Shown here: piece after piece, positions 1 to 5,545 of the stretch | Layout: every line of letters starts with the position of its first letter | Numbering within the stretch: the stretch's first letter is position 1 | DNA from: Alphaproteobacteria bacterium MarineAlpha6_Bin2 | GTDB taxonomy: Bacteria; Pseudomonadota; Alphaproteobacteria; GCA-002720895 | DNA: 5,545 nucleotides | Direction: 5' to 3' | Assembly: GCA_002937815.1 (NCBI GenBank) | Contig: PTKQ01000030.1 | Coordinates: 1 to 5,545, forward strand | Position numbers and translations under genes: made by a program | Notes under the pieces: model-generated | Database searches by the model: none | What the model was told of the DNA's origin: nothing | What the model saw: the letters and a program-made list of their open reading frames with translations, nothing else

Positions 1-1315
1 CAATTGATCGAACTGCTAATCTTAATTCTTCAGCATTAAGTTCGGGGCTTTTTTGATTATCAATATTCTTCATATAACGAATGCAATTTTTTAATGCAGA
101 TTTGTGTCTTGATCTAGTTAGCACTGGTTCGCCTGATAAAAGGTGAGAATATTTATTTTTCACAAAATTTTTAATTTTTTTTAAAAGATTTATAATACCT
201 ACACCTTTTAGAGCTGAAACAGAAATAATACCAAAAAATTTAAATTTTATACTTCTTAACTTATTGATTTTACTTAATAATTTTTCTTTACGTACTTTAT
301 CAATTTTATTTAAAACTACAATAGTTCTATCATCAGAAAACTTTAATGAATCTAAATTTATTTTTTTTGTAACATCAATTAAAAATAATTTTAAATCGCT
401 TTGTTTTATTTTGTCTATTGTCTTTTTAATACCTTTCTTTTCAATTACATTTTTTGCTTGTTGTTTAAGCCCAGCAGTATCAAAAAAAATAATTGGAATA
501 TTCGAAAGATTTACTTTTGATTCTATAATATCTCTTGTTGTGCCTGCAATATTAGAAATTATTGATACATCTTTTCTTACTAGTTGATTAATAAGGGTTG
601 ATTTTCCAACATTTGGTGAGCCAATAATAGCTATTTCAATTCCATTCCTTATAATTTCTCCATTTCTATTATCATTTAGAAAGGTAGTAATCTCATCTAA
701 TAATGTATTTATTTTTTTAATTACTTTATTTGAAATATTTTTTGGAACTTCTTCTTCAAGAAAATCAATTTGCGCTTCGTAGTAGGCAAGCATCTTAAAA
801 AGTCTTTTGCTCCAATTATTGAAAATTTTACTCAAATTTCCCTCCATTTGTTGCATTGCAAGTTTTTTTTGTGTTTCAGTTTCTGCATTTATCAAATCAA
901 TTACACCTTCTGCTTCCAAAAGGTCCATTTTGTTATTTAGAAAAGCTCTTTTTGTAAATTCTCCTTCCTTGGCCAATCTAAGGTTTTTTATAGATGAAAA
1001 ATTTTTTATTAAATGTTCTAAAACTGCGTTTCCACCATGTAAATGAAGTTCGGCCATGTCTTCTCCTGTATATGTTTTAGGACCTGGTAACCAAACAATT
1101 ACAGCTTTGTCAATTAATGATGAATTTTTAATATCATATATTTTTTGTAAAGATTGATAACGAGGTTTGGGTAAATTTTTTTTTGTGAGTAATTTTAAAA
1201 CTTTTTTTGAATCCTTTCCTGAAATTCGAATTGTTTTTATTGCAGAAATGCCCATGCTGCTCGCTGAAGCAAAAATTGTTTCTAAATTTATTTTATAATA
1301 AACTCTTTTATCCAT
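1..1315 (-). CDS. mnmE: tRNA uridine-5-carboxymethylaminomethyl(34) synthesis GTPase MnmE, 3' end cut by window edge
   Basis: MnmE (TrmE) works with MnmG in the cytoplasm to modify the wobble uridine (U34) of certain tRNAs, using a tetrahydrofolate-bound one-carbon unit and GTP hydrolysis. The minus strand is open for 438 codons. The N-terminal folate-binding domain contains [12 protein letters not shown] (residues 84-95). The inserted Ras-like G domain has the P-loop GSPNVGKST (232-240), an arginine-bearing GTTRD switch segment about 20 residues later, DTAG (279-282) and NKID (336-339), at almost the spacing of E. coli MnmE. The frame runs off the left edge inside the C-terminal helical domain, so the last 25-30 residues, including the family's terminal Cys-containing motif, are not visible. 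The ATG at 1315 is preceded by AAGGAA, very close to the start. An in-frame ATG at 1336 would add seven residues but overlaps the likely -10 box. In alphaproteobacteria mnmE is often followed by mnmG, rsmG and parAB, which would lie left of this window (inference). Confidence 0.97.
   Translation of the reverse strand, partial: MDKRVYYKINLETIFASASSMGISAIKTIRISGKDSKKVLKLLTKKNLPKPRYQSLQKIYDIKNSSLIDKAVIVWLPGPKTYTGEDMAELHLHGGNAVLEHLIKNFSSIKNLRLAKEGEFTKRAFLNNKMDLLEAEGVIDLINAETETQKKLAMQQMEGNLSKIFNNWSKRLFKMLAYYEAQIDFLEEEVPKNISNKVIKKINTLLDEITTFLNDNRNGEIIRNGIEIAIIGSPNVGKSTLINQLVRKDVSIISNIAGTTRDIIESKVNLSNIPIIFFDTAGLKQQAKNVIEKKGIKKTIDKIKQSDLKLFLIDVTKKINLDSLKFSDDRTIVVLNKIDKVRKEKLLSKINKLRSIKFKFFGIISVSALKGVGIINLLKKIKNFVKNKYSHLLSGEPVLTRSRHKSALKNCIRYMKNIDNQKSPELNAEELRLAVRSI
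1294..1299 (+). promoter_or_regulatory. Putative -10 box for the DUF255-yjbQ-mmcB operon
   Basis: A perfect TATAAT lies 53 bases before the TTG start of the DUF255 gene, inside the first codons of the divergent mnmE. No good -35 hexamer is visible at 16-18 bases upstream. The divergent gap is only 37 bases, so a promoter for the plus-strand operon has to overlap mnmE coding sequence. This is the best candidate seen. Confidence 0.3.
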
Positions 1316-1331
1316 TTCCTTTTGTTTTACT

Positions 1332-1360
1332 ATCATATATGGATTAATCAAGTTGAACAA
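1332..1360 (-). promoter_or_regulatory. Putative mnmE promoter
   Basis: Reading the minus strand, TATGAT (1337-1332) matches the sigma-70 -10 consensus at five of six positions. A weak TTGTTC (1360-1355) lies 17 bases upstream. Transcription would begin near 1325, leaving a leader of about ten bases before the ATG at 1315. The -35 half lies inside the first codons of the divergent DUF255 gene. Such boxes arise easily by chance in AT-rich DNA, so this is tentative. Confidence 0.3.
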
Positions 1361-3353
1361 ATTACACAAAGAAACAAGCCCATATCTTTTAGAACACAAG
1401 CTCAATCCTGTAGATTGGCATGCATGGAATAATGAAACCTTAAATAAGGCTAAAAAAGAAAACAAGCCTATTTTGCTTTCAATCGGATATTCAGCTTGTC
1501 ATTGGTGTCATGTTATGGCGAATGAATCTTTCGAAGATAATAAAATTGCAAAAATTATGAATAAGAATTTTATTAACATTAAAGTTGATAGAGAGGAAAG
1601 GCCGGATTTAGATGCGATTTATCAAAATGCTTTGTCAGTCCAAGGAGAGCATGGCGGGTGGCCTTTAACAATGTTTTTAACTCCAGATTGTGAACCCTTT
1701 TGGGGCGGGACATATTTCCCTCCAATTAGTAAATTTGGACGTCCAGCTTTTCCTGATGTTTTAAAATTTATTTTTAATTTATTTCATGAAGAGAAAAATA
1801 AAATTAAAAAAAATGTTTTGTTAATTAAAACTGCTCTAATTAATACATCAAAAAATATCAAAGAAAATAAAATTAATGATCAATTATCTGAACAAGTTTC
1901 TTTATCGCTTATAAATATAATGGATAAAAAATTTGGTGGCATACAAGGTGCTCCAAAATTTCCAAATGTACCAATTTTTGAAAATATTCTTAGATATTTT
2001 TGTAACAAAGGAATTAATAATAAAATAAATCATCAACTTATTATTACTACTTTAGATAAAATGTGTTGCGGAGGAATTTATGACCATGTAGGAGGGGGAT
2101 TCGCGAGGTATTCTACTGACGAAAAATGGCTTGTGCCACATTTTGAAAAAATGCTCTATGACAACGCACAAATCATTGAACTTTTAATTTTAGGCTATCA
2201 ACAATATAAAGAAGATGAATTATACAAAAATAAAATTTTTGAAACAATTGAATGGGTTTTAAGAAAAATGAAAACAAAAGAAAACGGGCTTGCAAGTGCA
2301 ATAGACGCAGACAGTGAGGGGGTAGAAGGAAAATTTTATGTATGGACAAAAAAAGAAATTGAAAAAGTTTTACAAAATAAATCTAAAGAATTTTGTAAAA
2401 CATTCGATGTAACAAATAAAGGAAATTGGGAAAACAAAAATATTTTAAATTTAATACAAAAACCTAATAAATCAGAATTAAAAAAAAATAAAGTTTTATT
2501 GCAAAAACTTTTTATAGTAAGAAAAAAAAGAGTACCTCCAAGATTAGATGGTAAAATTTTAACTGATTGTAATGGATTAATGATTAATGCTTTAGCAAAA
2601 GCAGGTTGGGTATTTAATAAACGAGAATGGTTGAATTGGGCAGAAAAAATTTATGATTTTATTATTAAAAATCTTTTTTTCAATAAAGAACTTTATCATT
2701 CATGGAAAAGTAACAAAGTTAAGACTTTTGCAATTTTGGACGATTATGCGGCACTTTTAAGATGTTCAATAACTTTATATGAAACAACAAACCAAAAAAA
2801 ATATCTTGATAATGCAGAAAACTTCTCAAAGAAAATAATTAAAAATTATAAAGATAAAAAAGACGGAGGGTTTTTTACAACCTCCGATAAAACTAAAGAT
2901 ATTATTGTAAAATTAAAATCTACTTATGATACAGCGGTTCCATCAGGAATTGGTTTAATATCTCAATCTTTTGCAAAATTATATTATTTAACTGGAAAAA
3001 ATAACTATTTTAAAGAAGCTAGTGCATCATTAAAGGCCGTTTCAGGTAATATAAAAAAAAACTTTTTTAGTACAGTATCTTTAATTAAAGCAAATCAATT
3101 ACTTCAAGATGGAGTTCAAATAATATTTATTAAAGGAAAAAAAAATCAAAAATACCTTTTAGATCAAATTAAAAAAATGTATATACCAAACAAAATTTTC
3201 CAACAAATAAATAATTCAAATAAATTAAAAAAGAAACATCCTGCATACGGAAAAAAAACTTTTAACGGAAAAACAACAATATATATCTGTAAAAATCAAA
3301 CTTGTTCACAACCTATTACAACAATTAAAGAGCTAAAAAAAAATCTAATCTAA
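1353..3353 (+). CDS. DUF255 thioredoxin-fold / six-hairpin glycosidase-like protein (YyaL/SPATA20 family)
   Basis: Large, widely conserved family of unknown substrate: an N-terminal thioredoxin-like domain fused to an (alpha/alpha)6 barrel like that of N-acylglucosamine 2-epimerases. The N-terminus carries the family signature [15 protein letters not shown] (residues 7-22), the redox-type motif C49-H-W-C52 followed by HVM, the DREERPDLD segment (79-87) and [11 protein letters not shown] (101-111, cis-Pro position 104) leading to GGTYFPP (118-124). The barrel part shows [11 protein letters not shown] (240-250), the [11 protein letters not shown] segment (399-409), GGFF (505-508) and [10 protein letters not shown] (523-532). 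The C-terminus has the usual Cys-containing end. The 666-residue length is full size. The barrel segment that commonly reads SWNG in relatives (from memory) reads DCNG here. The start is TTG at 1353: no in-frame ATG lies upstream, and this start gives the normal family N-terminus. yjbQ follows after four bases. Identification is firm; biochemical role is unknown, and no signal peptide is seen, so it is probably cytoplasmic. Confidence 0.95.
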   Translation: MNKLHKETSPYLLEHKLNPVDWHAWNNETLNKAKKENKPILLSIGYSACHWCHVMANESFEDNKIAKIMNKNFINIKVDREERPDLDAIYQNALSVQGEHGGWPLTMFLTPDCEPFWGGTYFPPISKFGRPAFPDVLKFIFNLFHEEKNKIKKNVLLIKTALINTSKNIKENKINDQLSEQVSLSLINIMDKKFGGIQGAPKFPNVPIFENILRYFCNKGINNKINHQLIITTLDKMCCGGIYDHVGGGFARYSTDEKWLVPHFEKMLYDNAQIIELLILGYQQYKEDELYKNKIFETIEWVLRKMKTKENGLASAIDADSEGVEGKFYVWTKKEIEKVLQNKSKEFCKTFDVTNKGNWENKNILNLIQKPNKSELKKNKVLLQKLFIVRKKRVPPRLDGKILTDCNGLMINALAKAGWVFNKREWLNWAEKIYDFIIKNLFFNKELYHSWKSNKVKTFAILDDYAALLRCSITLYETTNQKKYLDNAENFSKKIIKNYKDKKDGGFFTTSDKTKDIIVKLKSTYDTAVPSGIGLISQSFAKLYYLTGKNNYFKEASASLKAVSGNIKKNFFSTVSLIKANQLLQDGVQIIFIKGKKNQKYLLDQIKKMYIPNKIFQQINNSNKLKKKHPAYGKKTFNGKTTIYICKNQTCSQPITTIKELKKNLI

Positions 3354-3357
3354 TAAA

Positions 3358-3771
3358 ATGGAACAATATATTGAAACAATATCCTTGCTAACAAAAGGGC
3401 AGGGTTTGTATGAAATTACATCTGAAATTTCAAAATGGTTAAATAAACAAAAAACAAAAAGGGGTCTTCTAACAATTTTTCTTCAACATACAAGCTGTTC
3501 GCTTTTAATTCAAGAAAATGCTGATCCTGATGTACAAAAAGATTTAAAAAAATTTTTTGATCAAATTGTTCCAGAAAACAACAATTATATTCATCAATCA
3601 GAAGGCCCTGATGATATGCCCGCACATATCAAGTCAACACTTATGCAAACCCAGCTATCTATACCTGTAGAAAATCATCAAATGGTGTTGGGAACATGGC
3701 AAGGAATTTATATATTTGAACATAGAAAAAAAAATCATAATCGACAAATTAAATTACATTTTATTGGATAA
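3358..3771 (+). CDS. yjbQ: YjbQ/UPF0047 family protein (secondary thiamine-phosphate synthase family)
   Basis: Compact single-domain protein of 137 residues, the normal size for UPF0047. The family's signature residues are all present: QHTSCSLLIQENADPD (residues 43-58), EGPDDMPAHIK (82-92), the GTWQGIY strand (112-118) and the terminal EHR (121-123); the conserved histidines and acidic residues are thought to line a metal or ligand pocket. E. coli YjbQ has weak thiamine-phosphate synthase activity, which gave the family its database name; the physiological role is not settled. The ATG lies four bases after the DUF255 stop and the stop lies one base before the ATG of the mmcB-like gene, so translation is probably coupled. 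If the host is a SAR11-type thiamine-precursor auxotroph, the side activity could matter, but that is inference. No internal promoter is evident. Confidence 0.95.
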   Translation: MEQYIETISLLTKGQGLYEITSEISKWLNKQKTKRGLLTIFLQHTSCSLLIQENADPDVQKDLKKFFDQIVPENNNYIHQSEGPDDMPAHIKSTLMQTQLSIPVENHQMVLGTWQGIYIFEHRKKNHNRQIKLHFIG

Positions 3772-3772
3772 G

Positions 3773-4240
3773 ATGGACACAAAATCTAGATTAATTCTTC
3801 GAAACACTATGAGATTTTTAGCAAATAAAGGGTATCAAATAATAAGCGAGTTTGCTTTGCCAAATAAAAAAAGAGTCGATCTAATAGCTATCAACTTAAA
3901 AAGGGAAATTTTAATTGTTGAAGTAAAGTCAAATATAAAGAATTTAAAAATTGACAAAAAATGGAAAAAATATTTAAAGTACTGTAATTTTTTTTATTTT
4001 GCTCTTAACAATTACCAAAAAGTTATAAATATTAAAAAAAACATAGGTATAATTAAAACTAATAATTTAAAAACAGAAATTATACAAAAACCAAAATATA
4101 ATAAAATTAGTGTAAAAAGAAAGAGTACAATAATTTTAAAGTTTGCCCTTTCCGCCGCATCTAAATTTCATAGGTTAATTGACCCAAATTTTAAAAAACA
4201 AAAGAATAACTCAATATTTGTTTACAAGAAAAAGATATAG
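3773..4240 (+). CDS. mmcB: MmcB-like DNA repair protein with PD-(D/E)XK nuclease-type motif
   Basis: 155 residues from ATG 3773, which lies one base after the yjbQ stop; a TTG 57 bases upstream would overlap yjbQ and is less likely. The sequence fits the MmcB-like family: a helical N-terminus (residues 1-20), E26 in SEFALP, RVDLIAI with D36, then a strand with IVEVKS giving E50-V-K52. The order E...D...ExK is the catalytic pattern of the PD-(D/E)XK nuclease fold. It is followed by DKKWKKYLKYCNFFYFAL (61-78), another family hallmark, and ALSAASKFHRLIDP (125-138). In Caulobacter, mmcB is an SOS-regulated gene that contributes to mitomycin C resistance; the biochemical activity is not established to my knowledge. 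No alphaproteobacterial LexA box (GTTC-N7-GTTC) was noticed nearby, and the position inside an operon argues against separate SOS control here. The C-terminal 15 residues are lysine-rich and probably disordered. Confidence 0.85.
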   Translation: MDTKSRLILRNTMRFLANKGYQIISEFALPNKKRVDLIAINLKREILIVEVKSNIKNLKIDKKWKKYLKYCNFFYFALNNYQKVINIKKNIGIIKTNNLKTEIIQKPKYNKISVKRKSTIILKFALSAASKFHRLIDPNFKKQKNNSIFVYKKKI

Positions 4241-4259
4241 AAAAAAGGAGCATTTTTTG

Positions 4260-4265
4260 TATAAT
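4260..4265 (+). promoter_or_regulatory. Putative -10 box of the cold-shock protein gene
   Basis: A perfect TATAAT lies in the 50-base gap between mmcB and the cold-shock gene, 25 bases ahead of its ATG, with no clear -35 match at the usual spacing. The box sits within a near-palindrome, GTATAATTGTAC (4259-4270, one G-T wobble), that could be an operator or simply chance. Transcription would begin near 4272, leaving a leader of under 20 bases. An AAGGAG at 4245-4250 lies upstream of this box. Confidence 0.35.
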
Positions 4266-4290
4266 TGTACATGAACTGGGTTTAAAACAA

Positions 4291-4671
4291 ATGGGATCTA
4301 TAAAAGGTATAGTAAAATGGTATAACGCCCGTAAGGGATATGGGTTTATAACTCCGGAAGATAAAAGTGATGATGTCTTTGTTCATGCAATAACATTAAA
4401 GGGTTGTGGTTTAAGTAAACTTTATACAGGATCTGAAGTTACATTTGAAGTTGACCAAGATGAAAAAGGTAAAAGAGCAAAAAATTTAAAAGTAACTAAG
4501 GAAGTTAAACCGGAAATTAAAACAAATAAAGAAGGTCCTGCTGTTGGAAAACAAAAGACTACTGATAAACAGGAAAAAAAAGCTTCTAGTCATAAGAAGC
4601 CCGGCAAGAAGCCGGTGAAAACTGAATCAAAAAAAGAAAAAAAAACAAATAAAAAAACTAAATCAAAATAA
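4291..4671 (+). CDS. Cold-shock-domain protein with long lysine-rich C-terminal tail
   Basis: Residues 1-69 form a cold-shock domain, a five-stranded OB fold that binds single-stranded RNA or DNA: GIVKWYN (6-12), the RNP1 motif KGYGFI (15-20), the RNP2 motif VFVH (29-32), GLSKLYTGSEVTFEV (40-54) and KRAKNLKV (61-68). Such proteins act as RNA chaperones. The remaining 57 residues are low-complexity, rich in lysine with threonine, serine and glutamate, and end in KKTKSK. The tail is likely disordered and adds non-specific nucleic-acid affinity (inference). Classic CspA-type proteins are about 70 residues and lack it. The ATG at 4291 gives the standard family N-terminus; no good Shine-Dalgarno lies in the preceding 15 bases. 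Codons 102-109 are unusually GC-rich and can form a hairpin (see findings). The gene probably has its own promoter and a terminator of its own. Family assignment is firm; which paralogue it is cannot be told. Confidence 0.93.
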   Translation: MGSIKGIVKWYNARKGYGFITPEDKSDDVFVHAITLKGCGLSKLYTGSEVTFEVDQDEKGKRAKNLKVTKEVKPEIKTNKEGPAVGKQKTTDKQEKKASSHKKPGKKPVKTESKKEKKTNKKTKSK

Positions 4672-4672
4672 A

Positions 4673-4696
4673 GATAATATATTTTATCATTTTTTT
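4673..4696 (+). terminator. Weak intrinsic terminator after the cold-shock gene
   Basis: GATAA (4673-4677) and TTATC (4684-4688) pair around a six-base loop, followed by A and a seven-T run (4690-4696). It begins one base after the cold-shock stop codon. The stem is only five pairs with one G-C at each... closing end, so it is weak by E. coli standards, but position and T-run fit. Some read-through into the next gene is likely. Confidence 0.4.
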
Positions 4697-4702
4697 CTAA
4701 TC

Positions 4703-5056
4703 ATGTTTATAACTTCATGTATTTTGATAAAATACTCATTTTCCGATGAAAAAAATATTCAAATAGAATGCAAAACTGAAAAAATCTCAAAAAAATTTAC
4801 TTTTCTTTACATACCAGAAAGAAACCGCATTATATGGGTTCAAGAAGGAAGAGAAATGAAAGTGAACAAAAAAGAAAATAATCAAATTAATTTTACAGGA
4901 TACGGAGTTTATGGTTTGGGTTATGATTCTTGGTTCCGATCTAATCTTTTTTTTGAAATAAATCTAGAAAATGACAATTTTAAACTTACTGCAGATAATA
5001 ATATCCATAGAGATAAACCTCAATCAGGAAAATGTTTTAATAAAAAAAACTTCTAA
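4703..5056 (+). CDS. Small hypothetical protein, probably exported, with a cysteine pair
   Basis: I do not recognise this 117-residue protein. Residues 1-14 (MFITSC... to YSFS) are mostly hydrophobic and followed by the charged DEKN, which looks like a short or truncated export signal. The reading frame stays open upstream (FYHFFLI precedes the first ATG), which would make a longer hydrophobic segment, but no ATG, GTG or TTG is present there. The mature part has C23 (IECK) near the front and C111 (GKCF) near the end, a spacing that suits a single disulfide in a periplasmic domain. Alternating strand-like segments lie between: FTFLYIPE (32-39), RIIWVQEG (42-49), INFTGYGVYGLGYDSWF (62-78), FFEINLEN (83-90) and FKLTADN (93-99), so an all-beta fold is likely. 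C6 sits in ITSC, too close to the start for a normal lipobox. Composition and codon use match the neighbours, so it is probably real. It is followed by a convergent minus-strand unit. Confidence 0.7.
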   Translation: MFITSCILIKYSFSDEKNIQIECKTEKISKKFTFLYIPERNRIIWVQEGREMKVNKKENNQINFTGYGVYGLGYDSWFRSNLFFEINLENDNFKLTADNNIHRDKPQSGKCFNKKNF

Positions 5057-5111
5057 ATTTTTTCAAAATACCTTTTCTTAAAAAAACAACATTAAACAAT
5101 AGTAGAACTAG

Positions 5112-5139
5112 AAAAAAAGATAATTAATTATTTTTTTTT
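5112..5139. terminator. A/T-only inverted repeat at the convergent junction, possible bidirectional terminator
   Basis: A run of seven A (5112-5118) and G5119 pair with nine T (5131-5139) through the perfect palindrome ATAATTAATTAT (5120-5131). The whole 28-base repeat is symmetric except for one G-T wobble. It separates the plus-strand genes, whose last stop is at 5056, from the minus-strand mini-gene, whose stop codon lies inside it. On either strand an A-tract/T-tract hairpin ends in a run of T. Lack of G-C pairs makes it weak alone; position is the main support. Confidence 0.5.
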
Positions 5140-5211
5140 ATTTCTCCTTCTGCTGCGTCTCCAGGCGCTTCCTCTTTTGCGTCTTCCTCTATGTTTTTTT
5201 GGGTAACCCAT
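5128..5211 (-). CDS. 27-residue arginine/lysine-rich mini-protein, unrecognised
   Basis: ATG at 5211 to TAA at 5130-5128 encodes 27 residues starting MGYPKKHRGR and ending RRRNKKK, with one tryptophan (W17). Sixteen residues are Arg or Lys, one is His, and none is acidic. Nine arginines are written mostly as AGA (six AGA, two CGC, one AGG), as an AT-rich genome would choose, which favours real coding. A perfect -10 box lies about 20 bases upstream and an inverted repeat at the stop, so a transcript of only about 110 bases is plausible. There is no Shine-Dalgarno. Size, MG start, single Trp and KKK end recall small ribosome-associated proteins such as Thx, but the Thx GD and G-x-Y-G signatures are missing, so this is a comparison from memory, not an assignment. 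Role would be binding of RNA (inference). The alternative is a small RNA with an accidental frame. The gene lies 69 bases downstream of the sigma factor gene on the same strand. Confidence 0.5.
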   Translation of the reverse strand: MGYPKKHRGRRKRGSAWRRSRRRNKKK

Positions 5212-5231
5212 ATTTTGTAATTTAGTAAGGC

Positions 5232-5237
5232 ATTATA
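5232..5237 (-). promoter_or_regulatory. Putative -10 box of the basic mini-gene
   Basis: On the minus strand a perfect TATAAT occupies 5237-5232, between the sigma factor stop and the mini-ORF ATG at 5211. Transcription would begin near 5225, leaving a leader of about 14 bases, much like the arrangement inferred for mnmE. No clear -35 hexamer is seen 16-18 bases further upstream (CTTTCA or TTTCAC only). Co-transcription with the sigma factor gene is the alternative. Confidence 0.35.
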
Positions 5238-5280
5238 ATAATATGAGTAAAAAGTGAAAGAAAATTGTTATGTATAGATT

Positions 5281-5545
5281 TTAAAATAAATTTCGCTTTA
5301 AATTTTTTGACAAAATTCGTTTTTTTATTTTAGTCATAGCTCTAAATTCTAGTTGTCTTACTCTTTCTTTACTAAGATTTAATTCTTTACCAATTGCTTC
5401 TAATGTAATTGGATTATATGTTAGGTGTCTTTTTACAATTATATGTTTTTCCTTATTATTAAGTATTTTTAATGTTTCTTTTAAAATAAGTTTTCTATTT
5501 TTATCAAAATCATCATTTATAGTTACTTCTTCAGGCAAAGGTTTG
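5281..5545 (-). CDS. rpoH: RNA polymerase sigma factor, C-terminal region 4 (RpoH/sigma-32-like), 5' end cut by window edge
   Basis: Only the last 87 codons are in the window; the frame continues past the right edge, and the TTG at 5538 is an internal leucine codon, not a start. The visible part is sigma region 4, which contacts the -35 element and the beta flap. It includes LKETLKILNNKEKHIIVKRH (about residues 20-39 of the fragment), TLEAIGKELNLS, and the helix-turn-helix recognition segment KERVRQLEFRAMTKIKKRI. ERVRQ(L/I)E is diagnostic of the sigma-70 family. The segment RHL..NP(I/V)TLE and the short end after region 4 fit heat-shock sigma factors better than RpoD, whose region 4 typically has a longer RFG-containing loop. 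Without regions 1-3 and the RpoH box this remains a likely rather than proven RpoH. The protein ends NLKRNLF, TAA at 5283-5281. The following basic mini-gene lies on the same strand. Confidence 0.85.
   Translation of the reverse strand, partial: KPLPEEVTINDDFDKNRKLILKETLKILNNKEKHIIVKRHLTYNPITLEAIGKELNLSKERVRQLEFRAMTKIKKRILSKNLKRNLF

Noticed and set aside
264..587. Plus-strand frame of 107 codons
   Set aside because: It lies wholly inside the G domain of mnmE on the opposite strand, which has clear GTPase motifs; the peptide is hydrophobic filler with no recognisable domain.
807..1046. Plus-strand frame of 79 codons
   Set aside because: Antisense shadow of the N-terminal half of mnmE.
3416..3625. 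Minus-strand frame of 69 codons
   Set aside because: Antisense to the most conserved part of yjbQ, with no promoter or family resemblance.
3716..3772. TTG-initiated N-terminal extension of the MmcB-like protein
   Set aside because: It overlaps the yjbQ C-terminus and adds residues outside the family's conserved region; the ATG at 3773 directly after the yjbQ stop is better.
5042..5063. A-run/T-run hairpin at the end of the small exported protein gene
   Set aside because: Six A-T pairs only, overlapping the last codons, and expected by chance in sequence this AT-rich; the element at 5112-5139 is the better terminator candidate.
5536..5538. TTG as the start of an 85-residue sigma-like protein
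   Set aside because: The frame is open past the window edge and region 4 alone is not a complete sigma factor, so the TTG is an internal leucine codon.
1..5545. Mobile element, phage, CRISPR, toxin-antitoxin or defence system
   Set aside because: No transposase, integrase, repeat-spacer pattern, long terminal repeats or known toxin pair was seen; the larger genes are recognisable chromosomal families. The basic mini-ORF has no partner that would make a toxin-antitoxin pair.

Overview
The window looks like an ordinary core-genome stretch of a very AT-rich, tightly packed bacterial chromosome, most likely an alphaproteobacterium of the SAR11/Pelagibacter type. The reasons are strong A/T-ending codon bias, lysine- and asparagine-rich proteins, intergenic gaps of a few bases, weak or absent Shine-Dalgarno sites, and an MmcB-family gene, a family I know mainly from alphaproteobacteria. 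No mobile element, CRISPR array, tRNA or rRNA was seen.

Layout. The left 1.3 kb is the 5' part of mnmE (tRNA wobble-uridine modification GTPase) on the minus strand; its C-terminus lies beyond the left edge. Across a divergent gap of only 37 bases a plus-strand run begins: a 666-residue thioredoxin-fold/DUF255 (YyaL/SPATA20-like) protein, a YjbQ/UPF0047 protein 4 bases later, and an MmcB-like PD-(D/E)XK protein 1 base after that. These three are almost certainly one operon. After a 50-base gap with a plausible promoter comes a cold-shock-domain protein with a long lysine-rich tail. It is followed by a weak hairpin/T-run terminator and a small unrecognised, probably exported protein with a cysteine pair.

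The right end is convergent. The plus-strand genes meet a minus-strand unit consisting of the C-terminal region-4 part of a sigma factor (RpoH-like, cut by the right edge), then a TATAAT box, then a 27-codon, extremely arginine/lysine-rich mini-gene that is easily overlooked. The mini-gene ends in an all-A/T inverted repeat that could terminate transcription from both sides.

Functionally the window is housekeeping: tRNA modification, a redox-like protein of unknown substrate, a possible thiamine-phosphate-forming side activity, DNA repair, RNA chaperoning and heat-shock transcription. I see no convincing new multi-gene system. The items most worth a second look are the basic mini-ORF beside the sigma factor gene, the small exported protein, and the GC-rich hairpin patch in the cold-shock protein tail.
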